Part shown: positions 1 through 7,380 of the stretch, piece after piece | How the letters are laid out: each line of letters opens with the position of its first letter | How positions within the stretch are numbered: position 1 is the stretch's first letter | Assembly (NCBI RefSeq): GCF_000497445.1 | Contig: NZ_CM002285.1 | Location: 3,646,681 to 3,667,461 of the forward strand | Source: Streptomyces roseochromogenus subsp. oscitans DS 12.976 | GTDB lineage: Bacteria > Actinomycetota > Actinomycetes > Streptomycetales > Streptomycetaceae | Length of the DNA: 20,781 bases | Direction of reading: 5' to 3' | Program-made: the position numbers and the translations under genes | The notes under the pieces: model-generated | What the model was told of the DNA's origin: nothing | Database searches by the model: none | What the model saw: only the letters and a program-made list of their open reading frames with translations

Positions 1-824
1 CGGCGGGCGGCCTCGGGACCGACGTCCGCGGACGGCACCCCGACCGCTGCGGCGGGCCCGGCCGACCCGCCCGCGGAACCGTGGGAATCACCCCGGTCCC
101 CGGCGAAGGGACTTACCCCCGGGCCGCCACCCGGCCCGGCGTTCTCCGTCCCTGCTGCGCCCACGGCCGCTGCCGCGCCCGGAGTTCCCTCCTCCGTGCC
201 GCCCTCGTCCGGCACCGGGTCGTACCCGCAGAGCGCCTCCTCCGCGGCCCCGACCGCGAGGCCGGTCAGCATCACCCGGCCGTCGTCGCAGACCAGCACC
301 GTACGGGCGGTGATGTTGCGGTGCACCCAGCCATGGGCATGGAGCACCCGGAGCGCCATGAGCACGTCGGAGGCGACCTCGGCCGCCCGGTACGGCGACA
401 GCGGCTGCTCCGTGAGCAGCGCGGCCAGCGGGCGCGCGGCCACCGACTCGCTCACTATCCACAGCGACCCGCCCTCGGCGAACACGTCGAAGACCTGGTC
501 GAGCCGTGGATGGTCGGGGATGCGGGCCGCCGCCTGCACGGCCTCGACAGCGCGCCGCACGGCCGGGTCGGCGGGCCGCCGGGTGGCGGTCCGGGCGTCA
601 TGCGTCCGCCGGGTCCCGCGCTCACGCGCGGTGAACCCCGCGGGCAGTCCCTCCGCGTCGAGCACCTCCGCCTCGACGACCTCCGGCAACGGCACCTGCC
701 GGACGAGCACTTCCTGGCCGCTGTAGGTGTCGAAGGCGCGGGTCTCGGTGAGTTCGTACTCGTCGGAGGGCGGCAACGGCAGGCGGTAGCGGTCGGCCAG
801 CACCCGACCCGCGTAGTCGTCCAC
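1..824 (-). CDS. Protein kinase-like protein, predicted pseudokinase (3' end outside window)
   Basis: N-terminal 274 residues of a Hanks-type kinase homologue, with the rest beyond the left edge. I chose the GTG at 824 because a strong GGGGGAGG lies 4 bases upstream; a GTG ten codons earlier has no comparable ribosome site. The fold is recognisable: an N-terminal RYRL strand (12-15), a beta3 strand at 39-44, a hinge region near 120-130 and a catalytic loop at 168-178. All three catalytic motifs are altered: the VAVK lysine is Arg42, HRD is HRN (168-170) and DFG is TGL (187-189). After about residue 195 the sequence becomes a Gly/Ala/Pro-rich linker that runs off the window. From the family one would expect binding or scaffolding rather than phosphotransfer; this is inference. 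It lies 163 bp downstream of an intact membrane kinase on the same strand, so the two may be functionally linked in envelope signalling. Confidence 0.85.
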   Translation of the reverse strand, partial: MDDYAGRVLADRYRLPLPPSDEYELTETRAFDTYSGQEVLVRQVPLPEVVEAEVLDAEGLPAGFTARERGTRRTHDARTATRRPADPAVRRAVEAVQAAARIPDHPRLDQVFDVFAEGGSLWIVSESVAARPLAALLTEQPLSPYRAAEVASDVLMALRVLHAHGWVHRNITARTVLVCDDGRVMLTGLAVGAAEEALCGYDPVPDEGGTEEGTPGAAAAVGAAGTENAGPGGGPGVSPFAGDRGDSHGSAGGSAGPAAAVGVPSADVGPEAAR

Positions 825-987
825 GTTGCCTCCCCCGGCCGCCCGGTCGGTCACATCCGTTCGCCTCGCGACCCGTTTCGCACACGCATCCGGCTGCGTA
901 CGGTCCGCAACCATTCACGATACGTGCCAGAGGCAACCCGCATCGCGTGGATGACGGATTCTCACGCCCCAAACCGGCGGCCGGAGC
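825..987. other. Intergenic gap between the two kinase genes
   Basis: 163 bp with no credible ORF. It presumably carries the leader of the pseudokinase gene. I could not identify a convincing -35/-10 pair or a strong terminator hairpin, only a short CCGG-N3-CCGG dyad close to the stop codon of the kinase. Co-transcription of the two kinase genes remains possible. Confidence 0.4.
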
Positions 988-3123
988 CTACGACTTGGGC
1001 TCGAAGGACTGCGTCAACGTCTTCCAGGTGTCCGCGCGCAGCGCGCTGCCCCAGTCGGTCGCTTTCGCCGTGTACATCAGTCCGTAACCCTGGTGGCCGT
1101 TGACGACGAAACCCCGGTCGATACTGCGGTACCCGGTGCCGCCGTCGACGTAGGTGAACTCCCAGTCGGCCGTGTTCCAGCCGCGGTAATCCACCTTCTC
1201 GATACGGATCTTCCGGTACTGGGGACGCACCATGGAGCGCTCCTGGTTCTTCCAGTCCGCCACCGGGTCGTCCTTGGGGCTGCTGGTCCAGCCGATGAGC
1301 AGCTTCTGCCCGTCGGGACCGGTGTAGCGGTCGCCCGCGCCGTCGCTGGACTCGTACGACCATCCCTTGGGCAACCCGATCGAGTACCCCTGGCCGCCCT
1401 TGCGGGTCGACACCACCGGCGCGCTCCCGCCGCCCTTCGCACCGGACGAGCCGGAGCCGCCGGTGGAAGCACTCGCGTCGACGGCGGCGGAACCGGTGCC
1501 CGACGACGACGGGCCCGACCCGTCCGTCCGCGCCCCGCTGCCCGTGCCCTTGTCACCCTTGTCCCGCTCGGTGGACGCGCTCGCGCTCGCCGCCGCCTTG
1601 GCCCCGCTGCTCTTGCCGTCCTTGGCATCGTTGCCGTTCAGAGCGATGGCCAGGACCGTGCCGAGGACCGCGAGAGCGACCACCACGGCGATGATCACCA
1701 GTGTGCGCCTGGGTACGACGTCGGTCAGCGGCGCCCTGGGCACCGGCCGCGGCGGCAGGTCCAGGTCCGGCGGCGGCATCACGGGCCAGCCCGAACTCGG
1801 CTTGTTCGGGCTGGAGTTCGGCCTACCGGCGCCACCGGTGGCACCCGAGGCAGACCCCGCCTGTCTCGCGGCGGATCCGGCACCCGTCCCAGGGGCGGAC
1901 CCGGGCCGCGTCCCACCGGAAGAGGCGCCGGGGGTAGTCGGACGTGCCCCACCGGGAGTGGCCGGGCGGCTTCCGCCGGGAGAGGCAGGCCGTGCCCCGC
2001 CGGTGCCGGCGCCGTCCGTGCCCGCCGCTCCACCCGCACCCGGTGCGGCCGGTCCGGTCGGTGCGGCCGGTCCGGCCGTGTCCCCGCCGTTCTTCGTCCG
2101 TGCCGACGCCGCGGTGGCCGCCGCTCCGGCCGCCTTGCGGACCGAACGCAGCGCGCCGCGCAGCTTCTCCCCGGCCTCCTCGCCCCGTCTGCCCTCGGAC
2201 GGCTCGGGCGGCACCGGCAGCGGCACCACCCGCGTGGCGTCCATCGGCTCCGGCTCGGGCGCGTGGATCACCGCGTGGAACATGGCCCGGGCCCCGGCGT
2301 CGTCGAGTCGCTCGGCCGGATCCTTGGTGAGCAGACCGTAGATGACGTCCCTGAGCGGGCCCGCGTTCTTGGGCTCCTCCAGGGGCTCGGTCATCACCGC
2401 GGTGAGCGTGGCGATCGCCGACCCCTTGTCGTACGGCGGCACGCCCTCGACCGCGGCGTACAGCAGGCCGCCGAGCGACCACAGGTCGGCCGCCGGGCCC
2501 GGCTTGTGGCCGCGGGCGCGCTCGGGCGAGATGTAGGAGGGGGCGCCGACGAGCATGCCGGTGGAGGTGATGGACGGGTCGCCCTCGACCTGCGCGATAC
2601 CGAAGTCGGTGAGCACGACCCGGCCGTCCTCGGCGATCAGCACGTTGGACGGCTTCACGTCGCGGTGCAGGATGCCCTCGCGGTGCGCGGAGCGCAGCAC
2701 GTCGAGGACGGCGAGGCCCACCTCGGCGGCGCGCTTCGGCTCCAGCAGACCGTCCTCGCGGATGACCTCGGCGAGGGACTTGCCCTCCACCAACTCCATG
2801 ACGATCCAGGGCCGGTCGTCCTCGTCGACCACGTCGAAGACCGTCACCGCGCTGTTGTTGCGGATCCGGGCGATCGCCTTGGCCTCGCGCAGCGTGCGCG
2901 TGATCAGGCGCCGCTTCTCCTCCTCGTCGATGTTCGACGGGAACCGCAGCTCCTTGACGGCGACCGTCCGGCCCAGCGTCTCGTCCTCGGCGCGCCAGAC
3001 CGTGCCCATACCGCCCCGGCCCAGCACGTCTCCCAGCCGGTACCGCCCGGCGAGGAGACGACGCTCGCTCTTGTCCTGACGAGTCCCCTGACGAGAGGTA
3101 CCCGCCCGCTCCGCCTCCGACAT
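988..3123 (-). CDS. Membrane-anchored Ser/Thr protein kinase (Hanks type)
   Basis: 711-residue eukaryotic-type Ser/Thr kinase, expected to phosphorylate proteins at the inner face of the membrane. The ATG at 3123 has GAGGGG 5 bases upstream; an upstream in-frame extension lacks a ribosome site. The kinase domain spans about 28-290: glycine loop GRGGMGTV (35-42), Lys57 in VAVK, HRDVKPSN (153-160), DFG (173-175) and SPER (199-202), so catalysis should be intact. Residues about 340-465 are a Gly/Pro/Ala/Thr-rich linker with near-repeats such as GSRPATPG and GARPTTPG. One transmembrane helix lies at about 473-495, followed by a Ser/Gly/Ala-rich stalk and a C-terminal domain of about 130 residues. 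That domain is not PASTA; it resembles the small alpha/beta lipoprotein-like domains seen on other actinobacterial kinases, so its ligand is unknown. The neighbouring pseudokinase suggests a kinase cluster. S. coelicolor has a comparable cluster linked to cell-wall integrity, but I did not assign an orthologue. Confidence 0.93.
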   Translation of the reverse strand: MSEAERAGTSRQGTRQDKSERRLLAGRYRLGDVLGRGGMGTVWRAEDETLGRTVAVKELRFPSNIDEEEKRRLITRTLREAKAIARIRNNSAVTVFDVVDEDDRPWIVMELVEGKSLAEVIREDGLLEPKRAAEVGLAVLDVLRSAHREGILHRDVKPSNVLIAEDGRVVLTDFGIAQVEGDPSITSTGMLVGAPSYISPERARGHKPGPAADLWSLGGLLYAAVEGVPPYDKGSAIATLTAVMTEPLEEPKNAGPLRDVIYGLLTKDPAERLDDAGARAMFHAVIHAPEPEPMDATRVVPLPVPPEPSEGRRGEEAGEKLRGALRSVRKAAGAAATAASARTKNGGDTAGPAAPTGPAAPGAGGAAGTDGAGTGGARPASPGGSRPATPGGARPTTPGASSGGTRPGSAPGTGAGSAARQAGSASGATGGAGRPNSSPNKPSSGWPVMPPPDLDLPPRPVPRAPLTDVVPRRTLVIIAVVVALAVLGTVLAIALNGNDAKDGKSSGAKAAASASASTERDKGDKGTGSGARTDGSGPSSSGTGSAAVDASASTGGSGSSGAKGGGSAPVVSTRKGGQGYSIGLPKGWSYESSDGAGDRYTGPDGQKLLIGWTSSPKDDPVADWKNQERSMVRPQYRKIRIEKVDYRGWNTADWEFTYVDGGTGYRSIDRGFVVNGHQGYGLMYTAKATDWGSALRADTWKTLTQSFEPKS

Positions 3124-3160
3124 GCGTCCCCTCAAACAACCCGCCCTGACAGAGCCTCCA

Positions 3161-3178
3161 TTGTCTCTCACTCGACAA
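3161..3178. promoter_or_regulatory. Dyad in the kinase leader, possible operator
   Basis: TTGTC (3161-3165) and GACAA (3174-3178) form a perfect 5-bp inverted repeat with an 8-base spacer, 38 bp upstream of the kinase start codon. It could overlap the promoter, since on the minus strand TTGCGC lies upstream of GACAAT, although that spacing (15) is short. Arms this short can occur by chance, so the call is tentative. Confidence 0.2.
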
Positions 3179-3313
3179 GTGCGCAACGCCCAGGGGGCCC
3201 CTGGCCGCGGCCCGCCGTCCGCGCACCGGAAGCCCAGCCGAACCTGCTGTTCCGCTTATCGGGACGATGGACGGCAAAAGGACCGAAGCCCCCCACGCAG
3301 CGGCGCCCTTGAC

Positions 3314-3331
3314 TCCCCTTCAGGACGGGGA
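3314..3331 (-). terminator. Weak hairpin downstream of glpD
   Basis: TCCCC/GGGGA arms with an 8-base loop, about 30 bp after the glpD stop codon. The stem is only 5 bp with no T-tract, so it may or may not terminate glpD transcription. The rest of the 236-bp gap to the kinase start shows nothing else I can name apart from the dyad listed separately. Confidence 0.25.
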
Positions 3332-3359
3332 AACGGCTGTTTCAGGCCGGTACGGACGG

Positions 3360-5066
3360 CTACAGCGGCACGATGTCCGGTGCTCCCAGCCGCGCCGCGT
3401 CCGCCGTCTGGTCGTCGGGCTGCAGCTGGGACTCCCGCTCGGCCTCCACCCGCTTCTCGTAGTGCTCGACTTCGCGCTCGATGTGGTCCTTGTCCCAGCC
3501 GAGGACCGGCGCCATCAGCTCGGCCACCTCACGGGCGCTGCGCGTGCCCCGGTCGAACGTCTCGATGGAGATACGGGTGCGGCGGGTGAGGACGTCGTCG
3601 AGATGCCGGGCGCCCTCGTGCGAGGCGGCGTACACCGCCTCGGCGCGCAGATAGTCGTCGGCGCCCGGCAGCGGCTCGCCCAGGGCGGGGTCGGCGGTGA
3701 TGAGGTCCAGTACCTCCTCGGCCAGGGAGCCGTAGCGGTTCAGCAGATGCTCGACGCGGGCCGCGTGCAGCCCGGTGCGGGCGGCGATCCGGGCGCGCGC
3801 GTTCCACAACGCCTGGTAGCCCTCCGCGCCCAGCAGCGGGGTCTCCTCGGTCACACAGTCGGCGACCCGCACGTCCAGGCCATGCACCGCCTCGTCGACC
3901 GCGTCCTTCGCCATCACCCGGTACGTGGTGTACTTGCCGCCCGCCACGACCACGAGTCCCGGCACCGGATGGGCGACCGTGTGCTCGCGGGAGAGCTTGC
4001 TGGTGGCGTCGGACTCCCCGGCGAGCAGCGGGCGCAGACCGGCGTACACGCCCTGCACGTCGTCGCGGCCGAGCGGCACCGCGAGCACCGAGTTGACGTG
4101 CTCCAGCAGATAGTCGATATCGGCGCTGGACGCGGCCGGATGCGCCTTGTCCAGGTCCCAGTCGGTGTCGGTGGTCCCGACGATCCAGTGCCGCCCCCAG
4201 GGGATGACGAACAGAACCGACTTCTCGGTACGCAGGATCAGGCCGGTCGTGGAGTGGATGCGGTCCTTGGGCACGACCAGATGGATGCCCTTGGAGGCGC
4301 GGACGTGGAACTGGCCGCGCTCCCCCACCATGGCCTGCGTGTCGTCCGTCCACACACCGGTCGCGTTCACGACCTGCTTGGCGCGGATCTCGTACTCCCC
4401 GCCGCCCTCCACGTCCTGCACCCGGGCGCCGACCACCCGCTCGCCCTCGCGCAGGAACCCGGTCACCCGCGCGCGGTTGGCCACCTTCGCGCCGTAGGAC
4501 GCGGCAGTGCGCACCAGCGTGGCCACGAAGCGGGCGTCGTCCATCTGGGCGTCGTAGTACTGCAGGGCGCCGACCAGGGCGTCCTTCTTCAGGCAGGGTG
4601 CGACACGCAGGGCGTGACGGTGGCTCAAGTGCCGGTGCAGGGGCAGCCCGCGGCCGTGCCCGCGCGCCATGGACATCGCGTCGTACAAGGCCACACCCGA
4701 ACCCGCGTACAGCCGCTCCCAGCCCTTGTGCTGCAGCGGATAGAGAAACGGCACGGGCTTGACCAGGTGCGGGGCGAGCCGCTCCAGCAGCAGCCCGCGC
4801 TCCTTCAGTGCCTCCCGTACGAGGGCGAAGTCGAGCATCTCCAGATAGCGCAGACCGCCGTGGATCAGTTTGCTGGACCGGCTGGAGGTGCCGGACGCCC
4901 AGTCGCGGGCCTCGACCAGCCCTGTGGACAGTCCGCGCGTGACGGCGTCCAGCGCGGTACCGGCACCGACGACCCCGCCGCCGATCACCAGCACGTCCAG
5001 CTCCCGCTCCGCCATCGCCGCCAGTGCCTCGGCGCGCTGCGCCGGCCCCAGAGTCGCTGTCCTCAC
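3360..5066 (-). CDS. glpD: Glycerol-3-phosphate dehydrogenase (FAD-dependent, aerobic)
   Basis: 568-residue flavoprotein that oxidises sn-glycerol-3-phosphate to dihydroxyacetone phosphate and passes electrons to the respiratory quinone pool at the inner membrane face. The GTG at 5066 has GGGAGG 5 bases upstream and is preferred to an in-frame start 14 codons earlier. The FAD-binding Rossmann motif GGGVVG is at 29-34. The family signature GTSSRSSKLIHGGLRYLE is at 59-76. Later conserved blocks include the WIVGTTDTDWD strand and the GGKYTTYRVMAKDAVD segment, followed by the C-terminal helical GlpD domain. Length and domain order are normal for the family. No glpF or glpK lies beside it, so this is a stand-alone copy; Streptomyces usually carry a second glpD in the glycerol operon. 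The divergent intergenic region contains a candidate promoter overlapping an AT-rich dyad (separate entries). Confidence 0.96.
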   Translation of the reverse strand: MRTATLGPAQRAEALAAMAERELDVLVIGGGVVGAGTALDAVTRGLSTGLVEARDWASGTSSRSSKLIHGGLRYLEMLDFALVREALKERGLLLERLAPHLVKPVPFLYPLQHKGWERLYAGSGVALYDAMSMARGHGRGLPLHRHLSHRHALRVAPCLKKDALVGALQYYDAQMDDARFVATLVRTAASYGAKVANRARVTGFLREGERVVGARVQDVEGGGEYEIRAKQVVNATGVWTDDTQAMVGERGQFHVRASKGIHLVVPKDRIHSTTGLILRTEKSVLFVIPWGRHWIVGTTDTDWDLDKAHPAASSADIDYLLEHVNSVLAVPLGRDDVQGVYAGLRPLLAGESDATSKLSREHTVAHPVPGLVVVAGGKYTTYRVMAKDAVDEAVHGLDVRVADCVTEETPLLGAEGYQALWNARARIAARTGLHAARVEHLLNRYGSLAEEVLDLITADPALGEPLPGADDYLRAEAVYAASHEGARHLDDVLTRRTRISIETFDRGTRSAREVAELMAPVLGWDKDHIEREVEHYEKRVEAERESQLQPDDQTADAARLGAPDIVPL

Positions 5067-5239
5067 CGCTGCCTCCCGCTGTCCCAGACCCGCTCGCGTC
5101 GGCCACACCCGGTGGGCGAAGCCCGGTTCATCCCCTCCTCATGCCCAAATTCTGACCGGGTTGCCCGACTTCGGCCACCAAGGGCTCCCAAGCTGTGGAC
5201 AACTCACGCGCAACCCTCGGAAGACACACGAACACAATC

Positions 5240-5260
5240 ACACATAACTGTCATATGTGT
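5240..5260. promoter_or_regulatory. AT-rich inverted repeat, probable repressor operator
   Basis: Perfect 7-bp arms, ACACATA (5240-5246) and TATGTGT (5254-5260), flank a 7-base spacer. The composition is strikingly AT-rich against the surrounding GC-rich DNA. It lies between the divergent glpD and sugar-dehydrogenase-like genes and overlaps the predicted start point of a candidate leftward glpD promoter. Geometry suits a dimeric HTH regulator. The regulator is not encoded beside it and cannot be named from the sequence. Confidence 0.55.
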
Positions 5261-5287
5261 ACCTAGTCTGGCAGAGCACTCGCTCAA
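5260..5287 (-). promoter_or_regulatory. Candidate glpD promoter
   Basis: On the minus strand a -35-like TTGAGC (5282-5287) and a -10-like TAGGTA (5260-5265) are separated by 16 bp. Transcription would begin near 5253, inside the adjacent dyad, giving a leader of about 187 nt before glpD. The match to the principal-sigma consensus is moderate. Confidence 0.35.
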
Positions 5288-5347
5288 CCCTGTCGACAGC
5301 GGTTGCGCACCTGTCCCGCTTCGGCTACTGGGAAGGACGGCCCACGC

Positions 5348-6556
5348 ATGCCCGCAGACCTCGCCGTCATCGGACTCGGCTCCTACGGCTTGCCGCTGGC
5401 CCAGGCCGCTGTCGCCGCAGGCATCTCCACGCTCGGCTTCACCACGGGACCCGATGCCGGCTCCCTCAGCCCGGCCGAGTTGCGCCGGATGCATCTGGCC
5501 GGTTTCCGGCCCGGTACCGACGCGGCCCAGCTCGGCCGGGTGCGCACCGCCGTCATCTGCCCGTCGACCGCGAGCGACAGCGACGGCGGACTCGACCTCG
5601 GGCAGGTGGAGGCGGCGGCCCGCGCGCTCGCCGAACGGCTGCGCCCGCACACCACGGTCATCCTGGAGTCGCCGGTGCTGCCCGGCACGACGGAGCAATT
5701 CCTGCGGCCCCTGCTGGAGGAGGGCTCGGGGCTGCGCGCCGGCCGGGACTTCCATCTCGCCTACTCGCCCAGCCGGGTCGACCCCGGCAACCGCGACCAC
5801 ACCCCCGCCGGCACCCCCAAGGTGATCGGCGGCCTCACCCCCGCGTGCACCGAGTCGGCCGCCGCCTTCTACGGCCGGCTCACCGACAAGGTGGTACGCG
5901 CGCGTGGGCTGCGCGAGGCGGAGACCGTGCAGCTGCTGGAGACCAACTTCCGGCACGTCAACATCGCGCTCGTCAACGAGATGGCGGTCCTCTGTCATGA
6001 GCTGGGTGTCGACCTGTGGGACGTCATCCGGTGCGCGGAGACCAAGCCGTTCGGCTTCCAGGCGTTCCGGCCGGGGCCGGGCGTCGGCGGGCACGGCGTC
6101 CCGCACGACCTGACCGGCCACGCCACCCGCACCCTGCGGGTGGTGGAGCTGGCCCAGCAGGTCAACCACCGCATGCCGCGCTATGTCGTGCAGCGCGCTG
6201 CCGCGCTCCTCAACGAGCACGGCAAGTCCGCCCGCGCCGCGCGCGTGCTGCTGCTCGGCGTCACCTACAAGCCCGACCTCGCCGACCTGCAGGGCACACC
6301 CGCCCAGGAGATCGCGATCCGGCTGATGGAGCTGGGTGCCTCCGTGAGCTACCACGATCCGCTCGTGGCCTCCTGGAACGTCCTGGACCGCCCTGTCCCG
6401 CGGGTGGACGCGCTCTACGACGCCGCCGCCGACGCGGATCTGACGATGCTGCTGCAGAACCACCGGACGTACGACCTGCAGGCGCTGTCGGTGAAGGCCC
6501 AGCTGCTGCTGGACACACGCGGGGCCACACCCGCGGGGGCCGCGCACCGGCTCTGA
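5348..6556 (+). CDS. Nucleotide-sugar dehydrogenase homologue with degenerate active site
   Basis: 402-residue member of the UDP-glucose/GDP-mannose dehydrogenase family, whose active members oxidise a nucleotide sugar to its uronate with NAD. The ATG at 5348 is preceded by GGAAGGA at a somewhat long spacing. The N-terminal NAD domain has GLGSYG (9-14). The central domain keeps the family strings FRHVNIALVNE and TKPFGF. The C-terminal domain keeps VTYKPDLADLQGTPA. The catalytic set is broken: the GGHC cysteine is Gly250 (GVGGHGVPHD), the lysine that normally precedes LLEN is Gln195, and the asparagine of that motif is Thr199. Only Asp254 is retained. It may be catalytically dead, use another chemistry, or act as a binding protein. 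A strong terminator follows immediately. The divergent partner is glpD; no sugar biosynthesis operon surrounds it. Confidence 0.88.
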   Translation: MPADLAVIGLGSYGLPLAQAAVAAGISTLGFTTGPDAGSLSPAELRRMHLAGFRPGTDAAQLGRVRTAVICPSTASDSDGGLDLGQVEAAARALAERLRPHTTVILESPVLPGTTEQFLRPLLEEGSGLRAGRDFHLAYSPSRVDPGNRDHTPAGTPKVIGGLTPACTESAAAFYGRLTDKVVRARGLREAETVQLLETNFRHVNIALVNEMAVLCHELGVDLWDVIRCAETKPFGFQAFRPGPGVGGHGVPHDLTGHATRTLRVVELAQQVNHRMPRYVVQRAAALLNEHGKSARAARVLLLGVTYKPDLADLQGTPAQEIAIRLMELGASVSYHDPLVASWNVLDRPVPRVDALYDAAADADLTMLLQNHRTYDLQALSVKAQLLLDTRGATPAGAAHRL

Positions 6557-6574
6557 GCCTGATCACGAACGGAA

Positions 6575-6606
6575 AACAGCCGGGGGCGTTGTCGTCCCCG
6601 GCTGTT
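6575..6606 (+). terminator. Strong hairpin terminator after the sugar-dehydrogenase-like gene
   Basis: AACAGCCGGGG (6575-6585) pairs perfectly with CCCCGGCTGTT (6596-6606) across a 10-base loop, 18 bp after the stop codon. It separates this gene from the membrane protein gene that follows. Confidence 0.8.
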
Positions 6607-6694
6607 AATCTCCCCCGGACTCGCCGCACACGCGCGTACGGGAGTTTTCCGTTTCCATCATCCAGTGGTGTTCCACTTCGGGGGGATTTCTGTC

Positions 6695-7267
6695 ATGAGC
6701 CAGTCAGCTCCATCGCCACAGTCGTCGCAGCCACCGCAGTCCGGTCCGGTCGGCGGCAATCCGTACGTCGAGCAGGCCCCGGCCGGCGCGCCCTACCCGC
6801 CGCAGCCGGGCGCGTACGCCGCCCAGCCGGGTGCCTTCGCGCCTCCGGCGCCGCCCGCGCCGGGCCGGAACAACGTCGTCCTCGGCGTGGTCGCCGCGGT
6901 CGTCGCCGCCGTGGCCGCCGCCGCGCTCTACGGCGTCGTCATCGGCGCCACCAAGCACGAGATCGGCTACGCGGCCGTCGGCGTCGGCTTCGTCGTCGGT
7001 CTCGCAGCCGGCAAGGCGGGCGGCCGCAACCCGGCCCTCCCCGTCGTGAGCGCCATCCTCGCGCTCGGCTCGGTGTACCTCGGCCAGCTGGTCGGCGAGG
7101 CCGTGATCGGCGCCGACGCGGTGCACCTGGGCTTCAGCGAGGTGTTCTTCCAGCACTTCGACGTGGTCCAGCAGGCGTGGAAGGACGACGCCGACCCGCT
7201 GACCTTCCTCTTCTTCGCCATCGCCGCGTTCGCCGCGTTCTCGGGCGCCAAGAAGGCCGCCCGGTAA
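6695..7267 (+). CDS. Small membrane protein with Pro/Gln-rich N-terminus, function unknown
   Basis: 190 residues. The ATG at 6695 is preceded by GGGGGGA 9 bases upstream; an in-frame start ten codons earlier would begin upstream of this site. Residues 1-58 are a low-complexity Pro/Gln/Ala/Gly/Ser cytoplasmic tail with repeated PPQPGAY/AAQPGAF-like units. Four hydrophobic helices follow at about 61-84, 88-105, 112-132 and 166-185. The loop before the last helix is polar and aromatic (FFQHFDVVQQAWKDD). I do not recognise a characterised family. Such Pro-rich tails fused to small membrane domains are common in actinobacteria. Terminators on both sides make it a monocistronic gene. Confidence 0.85.
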   Translation: MSQSAPSPQSSQPPQSGPVGGNPYVEQAPAGAPYPPQPGAYAAQPGAFAPPAPPAPGRNNVVLGVVAAVVAAVAAAALYGVVIGATKHEIGYAAVGVGFVVGLAAGKAGGRNPALPVVSAILALGSVYLGQLVGEAVIGADAVHLGFSEVFFQHFDVVQQAWKDDADPLTFLFFAIAAFAAFSGAKKAAR

Positions 7268-7317
7268 GGCGCGTAAGGCGCTCAGGGCACGTCCGCAGCA
7301 AGGCACGCCCGCAGCCA

Positions 7318-7355
7318 GAAGGGCCCGGCCACCGATGAAGGCGGCCGGGCCCTTC
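7318..7355. terminator. Bidirectional terminator between convergent genes
   Basis: A perfect 13-bp stem (7318-7330 with 7343-7355, built on AAGGGCCCGGCC) with a 12-base loop sits 50 bp after the membrane-protein stop and 26 bp after the guaB3 stop. It would serve transcription from both directions. Confidence 0.85.
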
Positions 7356-7380
7356 GCGTCGTACTGCTCCCGTGGGCGCG

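Noticed and set aside
5067..5347. Riboswitch upstream of glpD
   Set aside because: No recognisable riboswitch core was seen; the only clear structure is the operator-like dyad.
3267..5825. Very long rightward open frame covering glpD antisense
   Set aside because: It is the antisense shadow of glpD, rich in Arg/His/Gln/Leu/Val with no family features, and runs into the next gene in the wrong frame.
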